Of a stretch of 64,000 nucleotides of DNA, positions 46,900 through 59,000 are shown piece after piece. The notes under the pieces are model-generated. The model ran no database searches, had not been told where the DNA came from, and saw only the letters and a list, made by a program, of their open reading frames with translations. Origin of the DNA: Brienomyrus brachyistius (lineage: Eukaryota > Chordata > Actinopteri > Osteoglossiformes > Mormyridae). Position 1 is the first letter of the stretch, and each line of letters opens with the position of its first letter. The stretch is from positions 10,657,363 through 10,721,362 of the forward strand of contig NC_064542.1 of assembly GCF_023856365.1 (NCBI RefSeq), in the 5' to 3' direction. The position numbers were made by a program, and so were the translations under genes.

Positions 46900-47588
46900 A
46901 ATGTACACATTTACATTCTGTTTTATCAACCTAGCTTAGCTGTAAAATGCCTGAGAGGTTATGCATTTATTGCACACAAGCTGATTATAAAAGTTTCAGC
47001 CATTAAGCTGAACATATTGCTAAGTAAACCTTAAAATGTTCAATATGGGAAATTACTGTTTCATTAATAAATTGGTCAAATAAGTTAATTAAGGTCTGAG
47101 TATTTGTGCTGAGGATAAATTACTAAACAATCTATTGTAACGGACATTTCAGAGTTGGCCTTAACATTTTAGCATTCCTGCATGTTTATTGCAATGGACA
47201 TTTAATAAAAGACTAAAATCTACAAATATTTTAAATGAAACCATAAAACTTTCAAGAGAGTGAAAAATCTGCATTCAGTTTGTATTTTTGTGTAGATCAT
47301 CATCCAAGGTATTTATGCGCCTTTGTAATTTGTATCGATCTTAATCATATTAATGACAATAATCATATTAATTAATAGATTATTAATAATTAAAGAGAGA
47401 AAAATTGTGTTTACCAAAACCAGATTGCTAAAGCTAAGAATTTGTCATGGTGGGGAGGGGGCTTAAAATCTCGATCTGTCATGCTCATCTGAAAACATGC
47501 ATTCGAGTTCAGTTTTAATATCATTAATTTGGAAATGACAGCGTAAATGAATTGCGAGGTCTCTGTAACATATTAAAACCCAGTTAAA
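46900..47588. other. AT-rich intergenic DNA
   Basis: No gene, tandem array or transposon end seen. Confidence 0.5.
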
Positions 47589-47823
47589 ATGCACACACAC
47601 ACACACACACACGTTTGTAATTATATCTTTGTGGGGACTCTCCATTTATTTTTATGGGGAATCACAACATTTACGACCTTAACCCCTACCCAGACCTAAC
47701 CTTAACTATAAGTAACCAAATAAAATACAAGTCTTTGGCATTTTGAATTTTTTAATCGCTTTCACAGAACATCAGAATAACAGGTTACTACACTGGTCCC
47801 CACAATGTAATATAAACATAATC

Positions 47824-47860
<37 letters not shown>
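47589..47860. mobile_element. MITE bounded by (CA)n on both sides
   Basis: Core 47613-47823 has inverted ends built on ctttgtggggac and gtccccacaatg, plus an inner cctaaccttaac stretch. CA repeats abut both ends (47591-47612 and 47825-47860). A second copy starts at about 63890. Confidence 0.65.
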
Positions 47861-47863
<3 letters not shown>

Positions 47864-47869
47864 AACAAA

Positions 47870-48560
47870 CAGTGACATAAATGATTTAGCACCTTCCAAA
47901 GATCCGAAATAAAACAAGCAATTCTCCAGTTTTATAAAGACGTACAGAAGTCCTAAAGTCTTAGCGATGTCTAACCGGAGTATCGGACTGTGACCACATC
48001 AGAAGGGCGTCGCGAAGCTCTCAGCCGCCTGGACTTACTGTACTGAGGGCTGGGATGACAACACTCGCAGGCTGGAGACGACAAAAGGGTAACATGCGGG
48101 GAACAGAGCCTCCTGCGGCTAATATAGCACAAAACGACAGGGGCAGCTAATGTTCCACCTCCACGCATAACAGCCGAGAAGCTAAATGGAAAGAAACCGA
48201 CTGCTTGTTAATAGCAGTTACAAAAAACAAGCCTTTGCCCGCTTCTGGTAATGGTGACCACATCGCTCCATTCATTCGTGTCAATACTTAGCAATGCCGC
48301 GCTTAATTAATCATTACGTGTGATTCAATTACCGCGTCTGCAGTAATGTCTGGTGCAACACAATTTTTCTTCTAGATGAATAAATGTGCAAAATAGAAAA
48401 TGTTAATTAAACTGAGTACCCAAAACATTTTCTCTGCAAGGGGGAAATGGGTGTAAACCTTTGATACTTTTTCAACTCTAAATACCACTGGGATGTTTCT
48501 GCATACGCGTGTCTGCTTATCAATACCGCATCTGTACATAATGCTGGATTAAAAAAAAGG
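47870..48560. other. Intergenic DNA
   Basis: No gene or repeat recognised between the MITE and the 41-bp minisatellite. Confidence 0.45.
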
Positions 48561-48562
48561 CA

Positions 48563-50108
48563 GGGACTGGGGCCTGTAGACCAGGCGGCGTAGGGTAGCG
48601 ACAGGGACTGGGGCCTGTAGACCAGGCGGCGTAGGGTAGCGACAGGGGCTGGGGCCTGTAGACCAGGAGGTGTAGGCTAGCGACAAGGACTGGGGCCTGT
48701 AGACCAGGCGGCGTAGGGTAGCGACAGGGGCTGGGGCCTGTAGACCAGGAGGCGTAGGGTAGCGACAGGGACTGGGGCCTGTAGACCAGGCGGCGTAGGG
48801 TAGCGACAGGGGCTGGGGCCTGTAGACCAGGAGGCGTAGGCTAGCGACAGGGGCTGGGGCCTGTAGACCAGGAGGCGTAGGTTAGAGACAGGGGCTGGGG
48901 CCTGTAGACCAGGAGGCGTAAGGTATCGACAGGGACTGGGGCCTGTAGACCAGGAGGCGTAGGTTAGAGACAGGGGCTGGGGCCTGTAGACCAGGAGGCG
49001 TAAGGTATCGACAGAGACTGGGGCCTGTAGACCAGGAGGCGTAGGGTAGTGACTGGGGCTGGGGCCTGTAGACCAGGCGGCGTAGGGTAGAGACAGGGGC
49101 TGGGGCCTGTAGACCAGGAGGCGTAGGGTAGCAACAGGGACTGGGGCCTGTAGACCAGGCGGTGTAGGGTAGCGACAGGGACTGGGGCCTGTAGACCAGG
49201 CGGCATAGGGTAGAGACAGGGGCTGGGGTCTGTAGACCAGGAGGCGTAGGGTAGCAACAGGGACTGGGGCCTGTAGACCAGGCGGCGTAGGGTAGCGACA
49301 GGGACTGGGGCCTGTAGACCAGGCGGCATAGGGTAGAGACAGGGGCTGGGGCCTGTAGACCAGGAGGCGTAGGGTAGCAACAGGGACTGGGGCCTGTAGA
49401 CCAGGCGGCGTAGGGTAGCAACAGGGGCTGGGGCCTGTAGACCAGGAGGTGTAGGCTAGCGACAGGGGCTGGGGTCTGTAGACCAGGAGGGGTAGGTTAG
49501 CGGCAGGGGCTGGGGCCTGTAGACCAGGCGGCGTAGGGTAGCGACAGGGGCTGGGCCTGTAGACCAGGCGGCGTAGGCTAGCGACAGGGGCTGGGGCCTG
49601 TAGACCAGGAGGGGTAGGTTAGCGGCAGGGGCTGGGGCCTGTAGACCAGGAGGCGTAGGGTAGTGACTGGGGCTGGGGCCTGTAGACCAGGCGGCGTAGG
49701 GTAGAGACAGGGGCTGGGGTCTGTAGACCAGGAGGCGTAGGGTAGCGACAGAGACTGAGGCCTGTAGACCAGGCGGCGTAGGGTAGCGACAGGGACTGGG
49801 GCCTGTAGACCAGGCGGCATAGGGTAGCGACAGGGGCTGGGGCCTGTAGACCAGGAGGCGTAGGGTAGCAACAGGGACTGGGGCCTGTAGACCAGGCGGC
49901 GTAGGGTAGCGACAAGGACTGGGGCCTGTAGACCAGGCGGCGTAGGCTAGCGACAGGGGCTGGGGCCTGTAGACCAGGAGGGGTAGGTTAGCGGCAGGGG
50001 CTGGGGCCTGTAGACCAGGCGGCGTAGGGTAGCGACAGGGGCTGGGGCCTGTAGACCAGGAGGGGTAGGTTAGCGGCAGGGGCTGGGGCCTGTAGACCAG
50101 GAGGCATA
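48563..50108 (+). repeat. 41-bp minisatellite, about 37-38 units
   Basis: Unit ggcctgtagaccaggcggcg then tagggtagcgacaggGactgg, with recurrent variants (aggcgt, ggtgta, gttagagaca, gggtaggttagcggca). The period of 41 was measured at 48566/48607. The minus strand is open in all three frames over long distances, giving repeated YRPQSLSLPYAAWSTGP-like peptides of up to 224 codons; these are artefacts of the unit length. Confidence 0.95.
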
Positions 50109-50119
50109 GGTCCAGGCCA

Positions 50120-51284
50120 CACAGACACACAGTAGGTAATTCAGAGAGTCACATTCTTTGATTTGAGGTAGGAAACTGGAATCAATGGCAGAAACCCATG
50201 CAGGATGAGGAGAGCATACAAGCAGCACAAACATAGCGTGGGGGGCAGGATACAAACCCCCAACTGAGGAGATTTGAGACCATTCCCTCATCAGTCTAAG
50301 GTTTATTAGAAATACTCGTTTGTTTGTTCGTTTACTCTAGAAGAGTACATCTCAAAATCACAGGACAGTGCAGTTTGACTAGTTTCAGTAAAGCTTTAAA
50401 AACACGACAAATTTAACTCAGCATCACTCTCATCTGGATCGGCTACAGGTGCAGCACAGGAAATGCCATTATTCACAGTCTAATAGTTATTAGAAAATGC
50501 ACATGACATATGTTTTTCCAATTATCAGTTTTTTATGTGTGCATTTAACAATTTCAACAACTGTCATGTATCAGGTTTGCAGTCCAGATTACTGACTGGC
50601 CAGGACAAAGCAGGAGCCTAAGGAGGGGCGGTCCGGAGGTGGCCGGCTGTGCGCGCACCTTCGGCAGGAGAAAGCGGGCAGGTGCTTGTCAGTATGCTGA
50701 GCATGCAGCAGCTCTGCGTCTGCGCCGCCTCTGCGGGACCCGCCTCACCTGCCCTACTCCATGGAAGTGCTTCATAAGTACTTATCATGGTAATTCACCA
50801 GACGGAAGCCTCTACACCTGGGACGCCCCCCCTGTATAAAAGCTGATTCACCCATTGTCTGCCTGCTGGAGTTATTATCCCAACGCGCTGAGCAGAAAGA
50901 TGGAGCTTTCTCCACCTACCCCCTTTCCCCCCCCCCCCGCCCCCCCATGGGAATCCATCTTCTCCTCTTGACTGTTTAAAAGGATGACGGGGTGCAGTGC
51001 AGCCCGAAAAACGACTTAAAGCTTTTAATCTGTTAATGGAAGTGGGTGACGGTAATTTAGCCACTGCTTTGTCTCTGTTCGGGATGCATTCGTATAATTA
51101 TGATCGCGAACGAGAACAATAATGCAGAATAAATAATGTGCATGCATGTGTATGGCATGGATGCCCAATTGAATTTACAGCAAAAGCCCAAAATATGTAT
51201 TGGTGTAAAACGGTGAACTACACTTACCATATAGGAACATATTCCTATGTATCATGTAGCCTCATGTGTTTAATATATATATAT
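50120..51284. other. Intergenic DNA
   Basis: No gene recognised. A C-run lies near 50929-50946. Confidence 0.45.
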
Positions 51285-51298
51285 ATATTCTTTCCTGG

Positions 51299-51642
51299 CG
51301 GCATGGTGGTGCAGTGGTTAGCACTGTTGCCTCACACCTCTGGGACCCGGGTTCGAGTCTCTGCCTGGGTCACATGTGTGTGGAGTTTGCATGTTCTCCC
51401 CATGTCGTCGTGGGGTTTCCTCCGGGTACTCCGGTTTCCCCCCACAGTCCAAAAACATGATGAGGCTAATTGAACTTGCTAAATTGCCCGTAGGTGTCAA
51501 TGGTGTGTGAGTGTGCCCTGCGATGGGCTGGCCCCCCATCCTGGGTTGTTCCCAGCCTCGTGCCCATTGCTTCCGGGATAGGCTCCGGACCCCCCGCGAC
51601 CCAGTTGGATAAGCGGTTTGGAAAATGGATGGATGGATGGAT
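51299..51642 (+). mobile_element. Full-length tRNA-derived SINE with GGAT tail
   Basis: Head ggcatggtggtgcagtggtt (box A region) and gggttcgagtct (box B), then the body familiar from fish SINEs (tttgcatgttctcccc, tccggtttccccccacagtc, taaattgcccgtaggtgtca, gggataggctccgg) and a (GGAT)n tail. A 14-bp direct duplication, atattctttcctgg, flanks it at 51285-51298 and 51641-51654. Confidence 0.88.
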
Positions 51643-51654
51643 ATTCTTTCCTGG

Positions 51655-51728
51655 GATAGGCTCCGGTCCCCCCCCGCAACCCCAGTTGGAATTATGCGGT
51701 TTCAGTAAATGGATGGATGGATGGATGG

Positions 51729-51730
<2 letters not shown>
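51655..51730 (+). mobile_element. 3' fragment of an older SINE copy
   Basis: Repeats the SINE 3' end (ggataggctccggtcccc, cccagttgg, gcggttt) and its GGAT tail directly after the young copy. It is followed by (AT)n(GT)n at about 51730-51780. Confidence 0.6.
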
Positions 51731-51783
<53 letters not shown>

Positions 51784-51824
51784 GTATGCGGTACCATGGT
51801 ATGGTATGCGGTACCATGGTCTTC

Positions 51825-52035
51825 CAGTGTTGCGTGGGCGTCCTCTCGGTACTCCGGTTTCCTACTGTATTCACGCTAATTAGTGTTGCTAATTGGCTCT
51901 AGCATATGTGTGTGCATATGTGTCCTATGATGAGCTAGCATCGTATCCAGGGTGTACGCCAGCCCTGTGCCGCCTGGAACTGGCTCTAGCCGCCCCAGCA
52001 TCCTGACCAGGATAAAAGGTTGGCAGAAAGATGGA
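51825..52035 (+). mobile_element. Third, diverged SINE 3' half
   Basis: In the same orientation: gtactccggtttcc, tgctaattggctct, catccagggtgtacgcc-like text and a terminal gatggatgaat. More diverged than the copy at 51299. Confidence 0.5.
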
Positions 52036-52059
52036 TGAATCGGATCAAACAATTCTGTC

Positions 52060-53395
52060 ATTCAATGTTTCTGGTACAATATTGTGAGAAATAATGACAC
52101 TCATGTCACTTTGAGGACTGTTTAGTTACATCCTGATAATGCACTCTGGCATTTGGTGACAATATAGCATGGAGTAAACTGCATCCGTTAATTCGGGACA
52201 GCGGTAGGTTTGCCCGAGGATGGGTGTTTTACTGAAATGTCGCGGATTCCCCTGTCTCCCGCTTGCCATTTATACTATGACCTCTCCCCAAGTCTAAGTG
52301 GGATAGCGGATGACATCAATCGGCAACTGAATTTCGGCTCCAGAAAATCGGGGCTCCCGTTGCTATAGGCAAAGGATCGCTTTCCGGTATTAACCCTAAC
52401 TGTCATTTGTGAAACTCGTCCTGTTCAAGGCTGTTTTTAAAACCATAAAAGAAAAATTGATCTCACCGCAGTCTGTGCCGGAAACAGGATTCGAATGGCA
52501 CTAATGCATTTCCAGTCGTTATTCCTTTATGTTTTCAAAGGGTTTCTGTCACCGCCGATCTGATAGATGTTATGTAAACTATAAATGCCGCTTTATAAAT
52601 AAAACGAGTACATTTTCATGCTTTCAGGGACCATTTTAAACCAGGCGCAGACAAAGCAATTTAAACATTTGAACATCTAAGTCTCCAAAGTTAAATAATT
52701 ACTGTAGATGATGAAAAGAAAAGATTGCAAATAACTAAGCTACTCTCGTTTTCGTTACTAGTTTCGTTCCCATTGAAAATTATCTCGTGTTTGCAAATGA
52801 AATATTGTTAAAAACTTGCTTGACCCCATGTATTTGGGAATTATTTTTTTTGAAAATCACTTTAAGTTTGACAAATGCAGTGTCAGGTAAATGGAAAAAA
52901 AATATTAGCCTACCTGTCATGTTCCCACATTTGAAAACTGGCAAATTATTTGAAAATATATGAAATATTAAATTAGAATGTCTTGGAGAGCTCAGATTTT
53001 AAGTTAGGCCTACTGTGTCATATTACCTTGCTGGGGTCCAAGTGGCATTTAAACTTTAACACAATTTATTTTAGACCTTAATAAAGGGCATTGACCGCTT
53101 CCATGAAGCAATTCATGATTTATAAGTCACTAAGAGTAAGTATATATGCAGTGAGAATCGACCTTTAGACTTTAATTCGTCGTCATTTCATCGGTTAAAG
53201 ATGGCAAGTATTGTGCATGATATAACTGCATGGTTTTACAGCTACGTTTACAAGCTCATTTTATATTATGCAGAGCCTTACGCTCTTATTCTATAGAATA
53301 GGGTCTGGTAGAGCTTGATTGTGGATCGCATGACACTGTTTTATATGCGCGTGGCTTCGTTAGACCATCAGTCTGACTTGTGAACATGTCATGTG
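52060..53395. other. Intergenic DNA
   Basis: AT-rich. No gene or repeat end recognised. Confidence 0.45.
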
Positions 53396-53399
53396 TGTA

Positions 53400-54501
53400 G
53401 TAATTTGTAAGATAAAAAGTATTGGGACACCAGGCCATCACACCTACAGGAAAGTTCATGACATCCCATTCTAAATCCATAGGCATCAATATGGAGTTGG
53501 TCCCTCCTTTGCAGCTATAACAGCTGCCACTCATCTGGGAAGGCTTTCCACAAGATTTTGGAGTGTCCATAGGAATTTCTGCCCATTCATCCAGAAGAGC
53601 ATCTTGGACATGAAGGCCTGGCTCACAACCTGCATTCCAGCTCAGCCCAAAGGTGTCTGATGGGGTTGAGGTCAGGGCTCTGTGCGGCCAGTCAAGTTCT
53701 TCCACACCAAACTCACCCAACCATGTCTTTATGGTCCTTGCTTCGTGCACTGGGGCACAGTCATACTGGAACAGAAAAGGGACCTTCCCATCCCCTGAGG
53801 AATAGCCCCATATCATTATCCCTCCTCCACCAAACTTTACATTTGGCACAATGCAGTCATGCAGGTAATGTTCTCCTGGCACCTGCCAAACTCAGACTCC
53901 ATCAGACTGGCAGACAGAGAAGTGTGAGTCGTCACTCCAGAGAACACGATTCCACTGCTCCAGAATCCAATGGCAGCGTGCTTTACACCACTCCATCCGA
54001 CGCTTGACATTGCGCTTGGTGATGTGAGGCTTGCATGCAGCTGCTCGGCCATGAAGCTCCTGCTGCACAGTTTTAGTGTTGGGGTTAATGCCAGAGAAGT
54101 TTGGAATTCTGCAGTTATTGAGTCAACAGATCATTGGTGACTTTTATGCACCATGCGCCTTGGCACTCCGCTCTGTTACATTACATGATCTGCTACTGCG
54201 TGGCTGAGTTTCTGTTGTTCCTAAATGCTTCCACTTTGCAATAACAGCACTTGCAGTTGTCTGGAATATCTAGCAGGGAAGACATTTCACAAGCTGACTT
54301 ACTGCAAAGGTGGCATCCTATGGCAGCACCACACATAAATCCACTGAGCTCCTCAGAATGACCTGTTTCTTTCACAAATGTTAGTTAACCTGACTGCATG
54401 GCCAGGTGCCTGATTTTATACAGCTGTGGCAATGAGTCTGAATGAAACACCTGAATTCAGGTGTATAAGGTGTGTCCCAATACTTCTGTCCATACAGTGT
54501 A
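53400..54501 (-). mobile_element. Decayed Tc1-like transposon
   Basis: The terminal segment aagtattgggacacc is present at both ends in inverted orientation; the right end continues to the outer boundary (cagtgta), the left end is eroded. Between them, minus-strand pieces of Tc1 transposase occur in the correct order: an N-terminal helix-turn-helix part (EELSGF, GCHLCSKSACEMSSLLDIP) at about 54370-54200, a middle part near 54050-53840, and a catalytic part (VKFGGGGIMIWG, APVHEARTIKTW, GVEELDWP) at about 53880-53670. Frames change between pieces and a segment is missing between IMIWG and FLFQ. Confidence 0.85.
53640..54375 (-). pseudogene. Tc1-family transposase pseudogene
   Basis: Transposase remnant within the element above. 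At least three frames are needed to follow it, with stops and an internal deletion, so it cannot encode an active enzyme. Confidence 0.8.
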
Positions 54502-54509
54502 TAAGGGTA

Positions 54510-54990
54510 GAGCTCTTTCTACTGAATCTATTCACGTCGTTTTTAATTTTTCACAATTAAACCTAGTTTTAAAAGTCACAGTCACAGTCAAGTTCTCTCT
54601 TGAAATTGCTCAGTTACTGTCTTTAGCTACTATCCATACTCACCTTGCAAATGTTATTTAAAATTAGGTCTTGTGCTTCAGATTTTAAGCTCCCTAAAAA
54701 TATACACCATGAATCAAATTTTAGATTTGAATGAAAATAAATTTGTGAATTTTATTTGACAGTAAAACAGGTTGTAGTTTATTTATATATACACTTAGGG
54801 CACTCAACACTCAACACAAAACCTGCTTATTATATACGAGGCTTATTATAATGTAGAAATATAATGCTTAATATAAAACATAAATACAGCAAAAGTAAAA
54901 TAATTTCTTTACCTAAGTTAAAAGTGAGCAGTCCAACACCGTCCATACATCACCTATGAGCAGTGCATGCTAGCAGTGAGCCTGGAGCCC
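54510..54990. other. AT-rich intergenic DNA
   Basis: No gene or repeat recognised. Confidence 0.5.
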
Positions 54991-55009
54991 TAACCCAGGA
55001 AGTGGCGGG

Positions 55010-55465
55010 CATGAGGCAGGAACACGAGGCAGTGGGCACGAGGCAGCAGGCATGGGGCAGGAGCACGAGGCAGCAGGCATGAGGCAGGAGCACGAGGCAG
55101 GGGCAGGAGTCAGCGGACATGAGGCAGGAACACGTGGCAGTGGGCACAAGGCAGCAGGCATGAGGCAGGAACACGAGGCAGTCGGCACGAGGCAGCAGGC
55201 ATGAGGCAGGAGCACGAGGAAGTGGGCATGAGACAGCAGGCATGAGGCAGGAGCACAAGGAAGTGGGCATGAGGCAGGAGCACGAGGCAGTGGGCATGAA
55301 GCAGCAGGCATGAGGCAGGAACACGAGGCAGTGGGCACGAGGCAGCAGGCATGAGGCAGGAGCACGAGGCAGTGGGCATGAGGCAGCAGGCATGAGGCAG
55401 GAACATGAGGCAGTAGGCATGAGGAAAGGGCATGAGGCAGCGGGCACGAGGCGGCGGCATGAGAC
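55010..55465 (+). repeat. Second 41-bp minisatellite with 14/14/13 substructure
   Basis: Units are made of three related blocks (gaggcagtgggcac, gaggcagcaggcat, gaggcaggagcac) adding to 41 bp. Period measured at 55322/55363. Minus-strand frames rich in CLLPHA-like peptides are by-products. Confidence 0.88.
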
Positions 55466-55879
55466 AGAGGCACCCAGATCTGTGTGCCAGTCCTTTGCTA
55501 GGCCCACGCTCAGACGAATAGGACTCAAACCTCCAGCCCTGCTGGTGTGACACCACCATACTGTCACTGTCAATCATTAGATGTAGATAAACTGCCAAGA
55601 TAAGTGGCTAAGATCAGCCATGTGGCATATATGTGTATCTGTGTGTGTTTGAGCATCTATAGCTCATATTCATTAGCATCAGGCATCACACTTTTGCAGG
55701 TGAACCTTTGGAAATGAGAACCACAGTTATTTTATCTCACAGCTGGACTTACTGCAGACATAACGTTCTCTTTCCCTGTGTATAAAGTTTAAACTAATGT
55801 AAAAAAAAATTTTTTTTATGGAAAATATAATTCAGTGACAGATGAAGACCACAAATAGATTAAATAAACAGGCAATAAT

Positions 55880-55922
55880 AATAAATGAATGAATGAATGT
55901 ATGATTGAATGAATGCATGAAT

Positions 55923-55973
<51 letters not shown>

Positions 55974-56028
55974 TGGTAAAGATAGGTAAAGGAATAAATG
56001 AATGAATGAATGAATGAATGAATGAATT
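55880..56028 (+). repeat. (GAAT)n and (GATA)n microsatellites
   Basis: Two tetranucleotide tracts, gaatgaatgaatg and gatagatagata, with (GAAT)n on both sides of (GATA)n. Confidence 0.92.
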
Positions 56029-56039
56029 GGGAAGCAGCA

Positions 56040-59000
56040 GGCAGCTTAACTTCTGAGCGAGCAGATCGAGCCCTGAGGCTGCGGGAGCAGATCCAGAGAG
56101 ATACTCACCCCTCCCAGCACTGTCTGCACCGCCAGCTTGATCTGTGAGGAGAATGGAGAGACCAGGCAGGGGATGCTGGGGTTTGGGGGGAGGGGCACGC
56201 ACTAGCATCACGCTCACAGAGGTGCGCATGTGGATGGGAGCACCCCCATGGGCACACACCGCACCCAGTTCATACCTCTACTGACCTAAATGCCTATCTG
56301 TGTGTATCTGCGAGTGAGACACACACCGCAGGCAAGGTGCATTTTGGGACAAAGTCAAGGACAAGCGCCGCCGCGAGCAGCCTGCATGGTCCAGCCGTAG
56401 TGCTTCGCCGTGCAGTTCTGTGAACTTCTGAGCCATTTCCCAAACTTTTTCAGGGTGCTTTTTTTTAAAATGTCATATATTAACGTCATGTCCTGGGACT
56501 GCTGAGATTATGGTTCCCCGGGCCTGACTCAGGAACCCTGACCCTTGGCAAACTCCAGACGCGGCTCTTCGCATTCAGCCATATGTATCGCTTCCCCCCC
56601 CCACCCCTGAAAAAATAAACACATTTAAAAATGCCTATAAACGATTGCACTGAGGTTGTGAAATTCGAGATTAGGGGATGACCCTTTCGGTTCCGTCTTG
56701 GTCAGAACTCCTCGGTGGGGCAGGGATGCGTTTATCTCACAGAGTCCAGCGCATAGAGCTGCTCCAGGATTAGCGGAGAGGAGCCTTGTTATCGAGGCTG
56801 TTCATTTACATGTGGCAGCCTGCGTATTCATTACCCTTTACCGAGCCGGTGTGTATGGCACTCTCCATCATGCGACCGTTTTTGATTTTCGGTATCTGTG
56901 GTTTTTTGTGCACGAGCACTATAGTGGCGACTGTGTTATTTTATCGTCATTCATAAATTCAGTGCATTAGCCTGCATGTTGCTGTCAGCGGTGTGTATAC
57001 TGCAGCCCGGACAGGCCTGCATTACCTTCCCTCCCCTTCAGCCTGTCTGCGTGGAATTCTCCAGAAGGCGTTGGCCCTAGTGCTCCGAGACCACGCGTCC
57101 AGCTTGTTCCTGTCTCGTGTCTGCCGTCCCCCGGCCAGGTGCCGTACGTTCACCCGTCTGTCTGCCCCCCCCCTCCCTGTCGCGCAGGTGCGCCCCCACC
57201 CTCATGACGGCCGCGTGGCCTCGCTGTCCTCGTCCAATCATGTGCTGTCAGCCGCTGCCGCAGTGTGAAGCAGCCCTTCCTTACGGCTAGTTTGCTGCCT
57301 AATGGTATCCTCCCAGTCACTCCCCAGCTTTCCCCCCCCCACCCGGCCCCCTCCATGTGCTGGGGCAGTAACAGGTGCATTAGTATGAAGCGCCGCTGCC
57401 GCAAGAATAGCGCAACCCGCCTAGAGTCACCCCCAGCTTTATTAACAGAAGCCACGTTTGACATGGTTATTTATGGAGTTGTGTCTTTCACAGAGATACT
57501 CTTGTATTTAATACACCTGCTGTCTGCGTCTCTCTGTGTTTTTGCCCCCCTCTCTCTCTCTCTCTCTCTCAGCTATTTTCAGCATATACCTTCTCACTTT
57601 CCAATGCTCTTTTCTTCTCTTCTCCTTTTCTTCTGAAACGGCACGGTAGCTTTTCCACCCTTTTCACCTCTGAGCCGTGCATGGCAGCCATCTTGCTCCC
57701 CATTCCAAGTCCAAGGTGTGTCAGTAGCATGACTAACAGTCACTGAAATTGTTCTTCCCTGTGTCAGCACCCCCTCCCCCCCCCTTATTCTTCCTTTACC
57801 TTCTTTTATTATTATTTCTTTCCCTCCCTCTCTCTGCTTCTGTGTTTCTGCCCCTGGTCTCGACATCCTGCTCACCGCACCTTTCTCAATCACCACGTTA
57901 TTGATCGGCGTCGGGGTGGGGGCCGTGGTAGCCTAGCTCCTGCTTATGCATCTCCTCAAAATTAATGCCCCCCACCGCCAGCTTTTATCATGACCCCCCC
58001 ACTCCACCTCCACAGTAAGGACTATTATGCACCTTCAGATTTGTCCCGGCGCTAACACTCTGCTTGATGGAGACATGCATACTCTGCTCTTCCTTCTCTC
58101 TCACCCCCTCTGTTCTTTCTCCCCCCCACCTGCCCCCCCCCCCCCCCCCGCACCCCCGAGCCCGTCTCTTCCTCTGTCCTTCTCCATTCTCTTGCTTTAA
58201 TCTAAATTAGTGACCATCTGTGTGGCCCTCTAATACCCAGGGGCTACACTTTACCTCCTCTGCCACCACCCCCACCCCCCCAAACACACACACACGGACT
58301 CCCTCCGGTAAGGGGAGTGTGTCCCCTTTCATATCTTTATCTTTCGTTCCTCAGCATTGTGTCTGGCGTTACAGTTTGAGGGAATCCGTATTACAGAGCA
58401 ATCTGTTCACCCCCCCCCCCCCCCCACCGCCTGGTCTCATTCAGTTCACATCAAATGCACTTTATTGGGGCAATGAAAGCTTCTGCCAAAGTGTCCTTAA
58501 TGCATTAAGTCGCGTTACTTTAAAATAACCGTAGCTGTAGTTATCCATCTGCTGGTAACGGCTGAAGCCGTCTCCCAGCCGCCCCGCAGCTGTAATCTCC
58601 GGATGGCAGGGACTCTAGGGGGGCTTTGCAGGAGAGCCGACTTCCAGCTCGCCGTTTAGCGATACACCTTCCGTTTAGAAACTCCTGTCCTTGCAGATAG
58701 ACGGGCCGAGAGGGATGGTCGATACACAGACAGCTGACATGCTGTACATTGACCGCCTGCGCTTTAATCCATGTAAATAATTCATTTAAAAATCCCTCTT
58801 GATCTCCCCATGCTGCCATTATTCTTTTTTTTTTATTGCTGCCTTATTTCTCCAAAATCCCCGCTCCTCTCGGCGCGTGGCCCAAGCCCTGCTCTCTTCC
58901 CGCGATCACCTACCCGGCACACAAGGCCCGGCAGATGGGCACCCCGGGGCAAGTTAGACCCCATTGTGTCACTGAATCTCTGTCCATGGGCACATTAATT

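Noticed and set aside
48563..50108. CRISPR-like array of regularly spaced repeats
   Set aside because: Units are contiguous with no unique spacers, in a eukaryotic genome with introns.
49456..50130. 224-codon open frame on the minus strand (and a 179-codon one at 48882-49421)
   Set aside because: Lies almost entirely in the 41-bp minisatellite. All three frames give the same repeated peptide, and there is no start context, domain or splice evidence.
51299..51370. tRNA gene at the SINE head
   Set aside because: Internal promoter boxes belong to a SINE with tail and target duplication.
57265..57636. 123-codon plus frame with hydrophobic segments
   Set aside because: Overlaps (CT)n-derived LSLSLS text and has no family match.
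58541..58819. 92-codon minus frame
   Set aside because: Not low complexity, but no domain, no splice partner and no neighbouring exon; left as noncoding.
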